Shown here: positions 53,527 to 62,000 of the stretch, one piece after another
How the letters are laid out: the number at the start of each line of letters is the position of its first letter
How positions within the stretch are numbered: the first letter of the stretch is position 1
Assembly (NCBI GenBank): GCA_029906195.1
Contig: JARWSJ010000002.1
Span: forward strand, 1,116,001 to 1,180,000
Direction of reading: 5' to 3'
Source of the DNA: Chitinophagaceae bacterium 26-R-25
Lineage (GTDB): Bacteria; Bacteroidota; Bacteroidia; Chitinophagales; Chitinophagaceae
DNA: 64,000 nucleotides
Notes under the pieces: generated by a model
What the model was told of the DNA's origin: nothing
Seen by the model: the letters and a program-made list of their open reading frames with translations, nothing else
Database searches by the model: none
Made by a program: the position numbers and the translations under genes

Positions 53527-53628
53527 GAATTAAGAATTAAGAATTAAGAATTAGGAATTAGGAGTTAGGAATTAGAAATGTGCAGCATCCAAAAACTCAG
53601 AACTCAGAACTCAGAACTCAAAACTCAC
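53525..53628. repeat. Mosaic element: family A left arm, family K right arm
   Basis: AATTAAG heptads (53525-53578), the motif ATGTGCAGCATCC, then AACTCAG heptads (53596-53628). Arms are of different words. The right arm is in frame with the next gene and makes a false N-terminus. Confidence 0.65.
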
Positions 53629-53634
53629 TACAAC

Positions 53635-54468
53635 TTGAACTTAAAAATAGACTCCCACCAACACTTCTGGAAATTTGACCCGGTTCGAGATAGCTGGATC
53701 AATGAAGAGATGAGTGTGATACAACGTGATTTTCTGCCAGAACATTTAGAAGTGATACTGAAAGAAAATGGCCTTGACGGATGCGTTGTTGTGCAGGCCG
53801 ACCAGTCTGAAACCGAAACCGAGTTTCAGTTGCAGAACGCTGCCAACAATGATTTTATCAAAGGAGTTGTTGGTTGGATAGATCTGAAATCAGGAAATGT
53901 AGAAGAGAGATTGGTGCACTACAAGCAGTTTGAGAAGCTAAAAGGATTCAGACATATTCTGCAAGGTGAATCGCAGCGCGACCATATGTTGCGCGAGGAT
54001 TTCCTGACTGGCATTTCCTTGTTGAAAAAGTTTGGGTTCACGTACGATATTTTGATCTTCAACGATCAGCTGAAATACTCACTTGAGTTTGTAAAGAAGT
54101 TTGCTGACCAGCCTTTTGTGATAGATCATTTGGCTAAGCCGTTGATCAAAGCGCAGGAAATAGCCGATTGGAAAAAAGACATCAGTGCTTTTAAAGATCA
54201 TGAGCATGTTTCCTGTAAAATTTCAGGTATGGTAACAGAGGCTGATTGGAAAAACTGGAAGAAAGAAGATTTCTATCCTTACCTGGATGTGGCGGTGGAA
54301 ACCTTTGGCATGAACCGTTTGATGTTTGGCTCAGATTGGCCAGTGTGCAATATCGCCGCGTCATACAATGTGATGAAGAATATTGTGGATGAATATTTTG
54401 CATCGTTTTCACAAAGCGAGAAAGATGCATTTTATGGAGGCAATGCGGTAAGTTTTTATAACCTCTAA
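53635..54468 (+). CDS. Amidohydrolase, L-fucono-1,5-lactonase-like, TTG start
   Basis: A 278-residue metal-dependent hydrolase of the amidohydrolase-2 family (COG3618). N-terminal KIDSHQHFWKF holds the HxH metal ligands; later motifs are VIDHLAKP (His), KISGM and MFGSDWPV (catalytic Asp). The likely start is TTG 53635: upstream codons are family K repeat and add no protein-like sequence, while NLKIDSHQH begins as in relatives. An in-frame ATG at 53578 lies at the end of the repeat. It would open the lactone made by a sugar dehydrogenase; a fuconolactonase role is inferred from the FucP and mutarotase neighbours. Confidence 0.87.
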   Translation: MNLKIDSHQHFWKFDPVRDSWINEEMSVIQRDFLPEHLEVILKENGLDGCVVVQADQSETETEFQLQNAANNDFIKGVVGWIDLKSGNVEERLVHYKQFEKLKGFRHILQGESQRDHMLREDFLTGISLLKKFGFTYDILIFNDQLKYSLEFVKKFADQPFVIDHLAKPLIKAQEIADWKKDISAFKDHEHVSCKISGMVTEADWKNWKKEDFYPYLDVAVETFGMNRLMFGSDWPVCNIAASYNVMKNIVDEYFASFSQSEKDAFYGGNAVSFYNL

Positions 54469-54472
54469 AAAA

Positions 54473-54556
54473 AGTAGAAAAGCAAAAGTAAAAAGTAAAA
54501 AGGCATGCGCGAAAAGCCTACGACGCAATTTTTACTTTTGATTTTTAACTTTTTCC
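54473..54556. repeat. Family J inverted repeat
   Basis: Left arm 54473-54503 (AAAGTAA heptads) and right arm 54529-54556 between the lactonase and kinase genes. Confidence 0.68.
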
Positions 54557-54571
54557 TATAAAAGATTGATA

Positions 54572-55600
54572 ATGAAAGCAGGTAAAGTATTATCATTTGG
54601 AGAAATTTTGTTGCGTATTTGTCCGGATACAAACGGCGAGTGGCTGCAGGAAAATAGTTTGCCATTTTATGTTGGTGGCGCAGAAGGCAACGTTGCGACC
54701 GCTCTGGCACTGTGGAATGTGCCATCAGCTTACATGTCTGCTATGCCGGATAATATGATGGCAAAGCAAATTGCAGCCTATCTTGAAAGCAACAGAGTGG
54801 ATGTTTCTAAAATGTTGTATAGCGGACAGCGCATTGGTTTGTACTATTTGCCCAAAGGAAAGGACCTTAAAAATGCGGGCGTAATTTACGACAGAAATTA
54901 TTCTTCTTTCTCCAATTTGAAAACAGGAACAATTGATTGGGATGAAGTGTTAAATGATGTGAGCTGGTTCAACTTCAGTGCTATTTCGCCTGCACTCAAT
55001 CAAAATGTTGCAGATGTATGCAAAGAAGCTGCCGAAGCCGCATCAAGAAAAAATATTACTGTTTCTATCGACTTGAATTATCGTGCAAAGCTTTGGCAAT
55101 ATGGCAAACAACCGCATGATGTAATACCAGCGTTGGTAAAATATTGCAACGTTGTAATGGGGAATGTTTGGGCAGCAGAAAAAATGCTTGGCATTCCTGT
55201 TGATTCCTCGATCATTAACAAGAACAGCACAAAAGAACATTTTTTGCTGCAGGCAGAAAATACGAGCAAAGCGATCCTGCAACAATTTGACAAGGTGAAA
55301 ACAGTGGCAAACACGTTCCGCTTCGATCACGCTGAGCAGGGAATTAATTACTACACGGCTTTGTTTAACGATAGCAAACTGTTTGTTTCACACGAATATT
55401 TCGCGAAGAAAATAGTGGACAAAGTGGGAAGTGGAGACTGTTTTATGGGCGGTATCATTTACGGTTTGTACAATGAACTGTCTTCCCAGGAAACGCTTGA
55501 GTTTGCGACAGCCGCGGCATACCAAAAGCTGTTCATCGAAAGCGACGCGACGAAAATGAGCGCGGAGGAAATTAAAGGGAAATTGAAAATTGAAAGTTGA
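54572..55600 (+). CDS. PfkB-family sugar kinase, 2-keto-3-deoxygluconate kinase-like
   Basis: A 342-residue ribokinase-type kinase (ATG 54572; an upstream in-frame TTG adds two codons). N-terminal VLSFGEILLRI and GGAEGNVATALA are the substrate-binding motif; KVGSGDCFMGGIIYGL near 285-300 holds the catalytic aspartate (GSGD in place of the usual GAGD). Relatives phosphorylate 2-keto-3-deoxy-gluconate. Together with the next gene, an Entner-Doudoroff-type end of the pathway is implied. KDG kinase activity is inferred from context. Confidence 0.85.
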   Translation: MKAGKVLSFGEILLRICPDTNGEWLQENSLPFYVGGAEGNVATALALWNVPSAYMSAMPDNMMAKQIAAYLESNRVDVSKMLYSGQRIGLYYLPKGKDLKNAGVIYDRNYSSFSNLKTGTIDWDEVLNDVSWFNFSAISPALNQNVADVCKEAAEAASRKNITVSIDLNYRAKLWQYGKQPHDVIPALVKYCNVVMGNVWAAEKMLGIPVDSSIINKNSTKEHFLLQAENTSKAILQQFDKVKTVANTFRFDHAEQGINYYTALFNDSKLFVSHEYFAKKIVDKVGSGDCFMGGIIYGLYNELSSQETLEFATAAAYQKLFIESDATKMSAEEIKGKLKIES

Positions 55601-55704
55601 AAATTCCTGCCCGACTGTGTCAGTCAGGCGGGGAAAATGGTAGGGGCAAATTGCATTCGCCCTGAGCTATCAACAACGCCAAACAACTAATAACTAACAA
55701 CTTT
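55578..55704. repeat. Mosaic element: family C left arm, 61 bp hairpin word, family G right arm
   Basis: A C-type arm (55578-55605) overlaps the kinase stop, a 61 bp word (55602-55662) follows, and a G-type arm (55667-55704) ends before the aldolase ATG. The 61 bp word recurs at 56389-56449 with 5 mismatches. Confidence 0.72.
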
Positions 55705-55709
55705 ATAAC

Positions 55710-56369
55710 ATGGCCTCAAAAAAAGAAATACTTCAAAGCATATTAGATCAGGGCATGTTGCCATTGTTCTATTGGGACGATGCAACAGTGAGCCTTGAGA
55801 TAATCAGATCATTATACAAAGCCGGAGTGCGTGTATTGGAATATACCAACCGCGGACCAAAGGCATTGGAAAATTTTTCTTTCTTAAAAGAGAAATTGAA
55901 AGCCGAGGCACCGGACCTGTATCTGGGTATCGGCACGGTTAAAAGCGCTGAGGAAGCAAATGCATTTATTGAGAGAGGCGCAGACTTTTTGGTTTCCCCA
56001 ATTGTGAATCCGGAAGTGGCCGCTATTGCCAAAGCAAAAGACATGCTGTGGATTCCAGGCTGTATGACGCCTACGGAGATTTTCACTGCACAGCAAAACA
56101 ATGCAATGCTGATTAAACTGTTTCCGGCAAATATCCTGGGGCCAGAGTTTATGAGCTCTATCAAGGAACTTTTTCAGGGGCAATTATTCATTCCAACTGG
56201 TGGGGTTGAAATCGTGAAAGAAAACATTGCAACATGGTTCAAAGCAGGTGTTTGCGCAGTTGGTATGGGTAGTAAACTGATCAGTAAAGCAGTGTTGGAA
56301 AACAAAAGCTACGACCTGTTGGAGAAAGAAACCAAACGAGCTTTGGAGTTGATCAAGGAAAGTAAGTAA
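55710..56369 (+). CDS. eda: KDPG/KHG-type aldolase
   Basis: A 219-residue class I aldolase of the Eda family. The Schiff-base lysine is in LIKLFPANILGP; the catalytic glutamate is in VLEYTNRGPKAL; GIGTVKSAEEA and PTGGVEI complete the phosphate-binding and substrate sites. It would cleave a 2-keto-3-deoxy-6-phospho-aldonate to pyruvate and a triose phosphate, or an unphosphorylated analogue. It is flanked on both sides by copies of the same 61 bp repeat. Confidence 0.9.
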   Translation: MASKKEILQSILDQGMLPLFYWDDATVSLEIIRSLYKAGVRVLEYTNRGPKALENFSFLKEKLKAEAPDLYLGIGTVKSAEEANAFIERGADFLVSPIVNPEVAAIAKAKDMLWIPGCMTPTEIFTAQQNNAMLIKLFPANILGPEFMSSIKELFQGQLFIPTGGVEIVKENIATWFKAGVCAVGMGSKLISKAVLENKSYDLLEKETKRALELIKESK

Positions 56370-56388
56370 TGTGGTGGAAACAATTGAA

Positions 56389-56449
56389 AATTCCTGCCCG
56401 GCTGCATCAGTCAGGCGGGGAAAATGGTAGGGGCGAATCGCATTCGCCC
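56389..56449. repeat. Second copy of the 61 bp hairpin word
   Basis: 56 of 61 bases match 55602-55662. It contains two small hairpins: CCTGCCCG-CTG with CAG-CAGGCGGG, and GGGCGAAT with ATTCGCCC (56431-56449), the latter perfect here but with one change in the first copy. Confidence 0.85.
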
Positions 56450-56513
56450 AACCGAGGCAGCGAGAAATAAAAAATATTGTTTGTGGAAACAAACTGATTA
56501 TAAATACAACGTA

Positions 56514-58166
56514 ATGAAGCAACGCGTATTAAAAGTGCATCCGGATGATAATGTTCTGGTAGCGCTGACAGACCTGAAAAAGGGTGAACAAATTGACTAT
56601 AACGGAAACAGTTATACGCTGCATGATGATATTGCAGCCAAGCATAAATTTCTTACAGAAGACCTGAATCCGGGTGATTCCATTCACATGTATGGTGTGC
56701 TGGTGGGTAAAGCGCAGCAGCCATTGCAAAAGGGAAACCTGATCAGCATCGGCAACGTAAAGCACGCAGCAAGTGATTTTACAACCGGCGATAGAAAAAC
56801 GAATTGGGTAAAACCTGACGTTTCGAAATTTGCCACCCGTACATTCAACGGATATCATCGCAATGATGGCAGCGTGGGTACAGGGAATTACTGGCTCGTT
56901 ATACCAATGGTGTTTTGCGAGAACAGAAACCTTGAAGTGCTGCAACAGGCACTGGTAGAGGATTTGGGTTATGGTCGCAATGCCACTTACCAGCACCAGG
57001 CAAAGCAACTGATCGACTTGTATAAAGCAGGTAAAAGTGTAGAAGATATTTTGCAGGCCGATATCAGTGCTGATTATACCAAGAGTAACAACAAGCGTTT
57101 ATTTGAAAATGTAACAGGTGTGAAATTCCTTACACACGATGGTGGTTGCGGCGGCACAAGAGATGATTCAGACGCGTTGTGCGCATTGCTAGCAGGTTAT
57201 ATCACCCATCCGAATGTTGCAGGTGCTACGATAATGAGCCTTGGTTGCCAGCATGCGCAGGTTGATATTTTGAAAGAAGAAATTAAAAAACGTGTTCCGA
57301 ATTTCGATAAGCCATTGTTTGTTTTGGAGCAACAGAAAGTAGGAAAAGAATCCGACTTCATATCTGAGGCGATCAAACAAACTTTTGCAGGCTTGATATT
57401 GGCGAACAAAAATGAAAGAAAACCTGCGCCATTGAGCAAGCTATGCATAGGCCTGGAATGTGGCGGCTCTGATGGATTCTCGGGCATTTCCGCAAATCCG
57501 GCGATTGGTTACACTTCTGATCTGTTGGTGGCTTTGGGTGGTTCTGTTATCTTATCAGAGTTTCCTGAATTGTGCGGTGTAGAACAAAATCTTAGTGACA
57601 GATGTGTTACCGTTGATATCGCTGATCGTTTCTCCAACCTCATGCGTACATACGATAGCAGGGCGAAAGCAGTAGGTTCAGGATTTGACATGAATCCTTC
57701 TCCGGGTAACATCAAAGACGGATTGATAACCGATGCGATCAAGTCTGCCGGTGCAGCGAAGAAAGGCGGTACATCACCAGTTGTTGACGTGTTGGACTAT
57801 CCTGAAAAAGTTTCAAAACCAGGATTGAACTTATTATGTACACCGGGTAATGATGTGGAATCGACCACTGCAGAAGTTGCTTCCGGCGCGACGGTCGTAT
57901 TGTTCACTACAGGTTTGGGAACGCCAACTGGTAACCCGATCACTCCTGTTGCGAAATTGGCGAGCAACACAAAGCTGTACAACAAAATGCGCGATATTAT
58001 CGATATCAATACGGGAACGATCATTGAAGGTGAAGAAACCATTCAGCAGGCGGGCGAAAGAATTTTGGAATACGTGATCGGCATCGCCAGCGGCGAAATT
58101 GAAGTAGCCGCAGTGCGTCACGGACAGGATGATTTCATTCCGTGGAAACGCGGTGTTTCCCTGTAG
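56514..58166 (+). CDS. uxaA: UxaA-family dehydratase (altronate/galactarate dehydratase type)
   Basis: A 550-residue enzyme from ATG 56514; the frame extends to 56424 through non-coding repeat text. N-terminal SAF domain (about 1-95, VLKVHPDDNVLVALTDLKKG) is followed by the metal-dependent dehydratase part: GYHRNDGSVGTGNYW, THDGGCGGTRDD, LCIGLECGGSDGFSG and GLGTPTGNPITP. UxaA dehydrates altronate to KDG; relatives act on galactarate and, in Campylobacter, are part of the L-fucose pathway (as split genes). Last gene of the operon, followed by a strong hairpin. Confidence 0.9.
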   Translation: MKQRVLKVHPDDNVLVALTDLKKGEQIDYNGNSYTLHDDIAAKHKFLTEDLNPGDSIHMYGVLVGKAQQPLQKGNLISIGNVKHAASDFTTGDRKTNWVKPDVSKFATRTFNGYHRNDGSVGTGNYWLVIPMVFCENRNLEVLQQALVEDLGYGRNATYQHQAKQLIDLYKAGKSVEDILQADISADYTKSNNKRLFENVTGVKFLTHDGGCGGTRDDSDALCALLAGYITHPNVAGATIMSLGCQHAQVDILKEEIKKRVPNFDKPLFVLEQQKVGKESDFISEAIKQTFAGLILANKNERKPAPLSKLCIGLECGGSDGFSGISANPAIGYTSDLLVALGGSVILSEFPELCGVEQNLSDRCVTVDIADRFSNLMRTYDSRAKAVGSGFDMNPSPGNIKDGLITDAIKSAGAAKKGGTSPVVDVLDYPEKVSKPGLNLLCTPGNDVESTTAEVASGATVVLFTTGLGTPTGNPITPVAKLASNTKLYNKMRDIIDINTGTIIEGEETIQQAGERILEYVIGIASGEIEVAAVRHGQDDFIPWKRGVSL

Positions 58167-58177
58167 CAGAGAATACA

Positions 58178-58373
58178 GGAACGCAGATTTTCATGATTGT
58201 CATGATTTTTTATGATTCTGAGATTTGAAGGAAAAGATTAATCATAATAAAGATAATCTTTCGATAGATTAACGTTTTGATTGTAAAATGAAGAAGCCCT
58301 TGTTGAATTTACAACAAGGGCTTCTTCATAAATAAATCATAACAGATCATGACAATCATGAAGATCTGTGTTC
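58178..58373. repeat. Family D inverted repeat enclosing the terminator
   Basis: Left arm 58178-58222 and right arm 58339-58373 frame the hairpin at 58289-58328. Confidence 0.78.
58289..58328. terminator. Bidirectional terminator-like hairpin
   Basis: A perfect 17 bp stem (58289-58305 with 58312-58328; AAGAAGCCCTTGTTG core) and a 6-base loop. There is no long T-run on either side. It lies between the convergent uxaA and DinB genes. Confidence 0.82.
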
Positions 58374-58384
58374 TGGCCATTGGC

Positions 58385-58849
58385 TCACGACCGGATCAAA
58401 TTTTTCAACAGCACCATTTGCCCTAAATGATAATGTGCATGTTCCGCAATACCGTGTAGCGATTTATACGTTTGCGAAAAGCCGGGCAAAATGGGTTCAA
58501 ATAGTTTTTCATCAGGAATATGTTGTATGGCTTCTGCAAGTGCATTTGCAGAAGCCATATTTTTTTCTTTAAGCTCCAGCCACGCCGCTTCATCGGATAA
58601 TGGGGGCATGTCAAAACCATTCGCATCGTTGATTACGGGAGGTTTTCCCTTGAGTCTTTTCAACATCACGTCGTTGTAAAAGGTTAAGTGGTACAACAAA
58701 GACGCAATGGTGTTTTTCGAAGCCTTTGTTTGCTTGACCGCCATTTCAAACGACACATCTTTTAAAGTATCTGCTATGTTAACCTCGGTCCAGTTGACGC
58801 CGTTGTGAACGTCAAGGATATGTTGTGCGATTAGTTGCTGTAATTTCAT
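58385..58849 (-). CDS. DinB-like four-helix protein
   Basis: A 154-residue protein of the DinB/YfiT fold; start ATG 58849, since the eight codons before it are not conserved-looking. The putative metal ligands are H in SLLYHLTFYNDVML and H residues in HAHYHLGQMVLLKNLI near the C-terminus; the N-terminal helix has a histidine in QHILDVHNG. Family members are thought to be metal-dependent transferases. Substrate unknown; gene appears isolated. Confidence 0.85.
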   Translation of the reverse strand: MKLQQLIAQHILDVHNGVNWTEVNIADTLKDVSFEMAVKQTKASKNTIASLLYHLTFYNDVMLKRLKGKPPVINDANGFDMPPLSDEAAWLELKEKNMASANALAEAIQHIPDEKLFEPILPGFSQTYKSLHGIAEHAHYHLGQMVLLKNLIRS

Positions 58850-59086
58850 TGGTGGAAAATTTCTTTGATACATACAAACAAAAGCATCGGTATGTTTGTT
58901 TGCGACCTGTCAAAATCATTGTACGTGTTGAATAACTTTCGCGAAACCCGCTTGCATATTACATTTCCGAGTGTTAATTTTAGTTAGTAAACTTTTACTG
59001 CTTCTTAGGCTACACTATCCATCCCTTACAATCGAAGACGGTCGCGGTTTTTCAATCCCTACTTTTTTATTACTAACCACATTATT

Positions 59087-62000
59087 ATGCCTAAGGATAA
59101 TTCAAAAGGTCCTTTGCTTCGCAATACGTATATCCTGCTTTCAATCATTGCATTGTTGGGAGCCTTTATTGCATTGAATTATCTCGTGTTTATTCCCCGC
59201 CAGCAAAGTGAGTTTAATAGAAAAGCTTTCCGCATCATGCACGAAGAAGCAGATGACTTTAAACAGCGCGTAAAAGGGTATGCAGACTATTTTCAAAAGA
59301 ATCATGACGAGACAAAAGTTTTTAAAGGAGACACTACAAAATGGGGCCTTTACACACACGATCCGGCTTCTGCCGGAAAACGCATCCGGAGCCTTATAAC
59401 AGTCAATGAGTTGTCAAAGCCCCTCAAAAATGACACATGCACCGTTGAATTTGTTACCGATTCTGTGATCTTCCGCTATACAAAAGACGCGTCAGATACC
59501 AGTCGTGCAAATAATCACGATGTGTTGGCAAAATCAATAGATGAGGTCATTCAGCCAATACAGGCAATGCACCAGCAAACTTTTGATTACATATTGCTGA
59601 TCAAAAAAGTGAGAGATACTTCCACTCCGGGGAAATGGCGCTCGGAAAGGTTGATCTACAAATCTCCGGGACTCGCAATAGATAACAGTATTTACATCGA
59701 CTCATTGATGAAGAAGGATGCTTTTCGTTTTGCTACTATTCACGATATGGAAGTGGAAGGGGGGAAGTATAAAGTTTTCCTTTTGCCGTTTGCGTTCAAT
59801 GGTCAATACTTTTACCTGGCAGGCTTTATAGAAGATCAGGGATACAAGATAGGTGTAACCTCATCATCCTCATGGGCATATTTGTTGATTATCGTGTTGC
59901 TTTTGTCAATCATTATTAATCTCCCCACGCTCAAGCTTTTTTTGCTTGGCAAGCAGGAAAATATTGTTATTACAGATGTTCGCATGTTGATGGTCTCGCT
60001 AACGGTGGCACCTGTTTTCTTTGTAATGGCATTACTTATTGTAAAAGCATACAGTATTAGTGACAGGATATCCAATCAGATAATGATTGATCTGCACTCG
60101 CAGATCAAGCGAAACTTTTCGCGCGAACTTGATAGTATGGTTGCCCAGCTCAAAGAGTTTGATCAAAATATTGATGGAAACAATTTCTCGTTGAACGATA
60201 CTACATTAAAGATAACTCCCTTCGATGCTTTTTTTTACCCACGTACTTATAAGATGCTTGACAATGTGAGTTGGGTGGAGAAAAATGGAACCCAAATTGG
60301 CAAGTGGAGTTTCCTGAAAAGCAACACATTCAGTTTTCTCAATGTTTCTGCACGTGAATATTTCCGGGCAATTAGATTTGGAAAGGGTTATGTGATGAAG
60401 AAGGATTCTATTTTTATTCAACCCACATTGTCATGGTCGAGTGGAGAATATTCTGTAAACGTTGCCATACCAAGTCACAAAGAATTTGACGTTGGTAGAG
60501 AAAAAAAACGAGCCATTCTGGTAACGCTGGGCAGTATCATGTATTCTACCTACAATCCTGTGCTGCCGCGGCCCTACAGCTTTGCCATTATTGACAAAGA
60601 TGGAAATGTATTGTTTCATTCGCAGTCGGACAGGGCACTGCACGAGAATCTGTTTGACGAGTGCAACAATAACCAGGAGGTGATAAATGCTGTGCGGCAC
60701 AATGACAGCGTGTTTGTCCCGTCAGTGGATATTTATGACAACGATGTTAAAATGTTGATCACACCTATTAAAGGGTTGCCATTTTATCTTGCCGGTTTTT
60801 ATAATAAGCGTGAGCAAAATTATTTTGTATACCACATCTCCGCATTTTCATTTGTATGCATAAGTGTTGTGCTGATTTCGTTGTTGTTCTTTTTGTATTT
60901 GTATTATCTGGTAGGAAGAAAAGTTTCGCCGCTGTTATTCTCTCCCGGCGAATCTGACTGGATGAAACCTGCCATAAGAAAAGAGCTGTACTATAAAAAA
61001 CTAGTAGTGTTTTTTATACTGCTCATCGCATTGATTATCCTGGTATCGATTGTTATTTTCGAATTTTGCAATGCGCATTGGTTGATCCTTGATATGGCGG
61101 TTCTCTCGTGTTTTCTTGCTGTTACTGGTTATTACATTATGAAGAAAGGAGTGCCTGTGAATAGACGTGCTGAAAATATAAGTCTTCGTAAACTTCTGTA
61201 TCCCCACGGGAAAATTCTGCTGTTTTTTGCACTTGTGTTATTTTTAATTTCTCTTGTAATTGTTTTCTACACAGAAAGTTTATGGTGGCTGACTATTCCA
61301 TGGATATTCTCTGCTATAGTGCTGGCGGCTGTTTTCAAGATCGGTAGCATACCGCATTTCAGGTATATGAATAGGGATTATTTGCAGCATTATGTGTGGG
61401 CCATCTTTCTTTCCATTATGTTAATAAGCGTATTGCCTACTTTTATTTTCTTTAAATATGCATTGGAGCATGAGAAATATTTGCAGGTGAAATCACGTCA
61501 AATTTATTTGGCTGAGCGAATTGTAGATCGCAGTTCCTTTATTGATTCGGCGTTTAGCCTTACAAAAATTTCGAAATACCATCAGCCGGAAGATTTGACC
61601 TTCGAAAACAATGTAAAATACAAGATGGGCTACGGCATTTATTCGGCCTTCAGTAACGTGCGTGATACGATAAGTCCTGAACTGGCGAAACGACCGAACA
61701 GCGTTGATAGCTTTTATAAAGTGGTCACACAGTTTCTTTTCCTTCCAAGCGACCATTCTGATTTTTTTAGTAATACTCCTTACTACGGGTGGTCCGACAA
61801 GGTGAGTAATAACATCGTCAAATTTTATTATAAAAAAGACATCAACAGCAATGACGACAATGTGTTGTTGATTGAAACGAGTTTGCTCGGGCTTAACTTT
61901 AACCTTATCTCCGATCTCTTCAAAAGCTTTCTTGGATGGATATTGCTGTCAATATTTGTTGCTGCGCTTATTGTTCATTTTCGCGTGATCAAAGCGCTGG

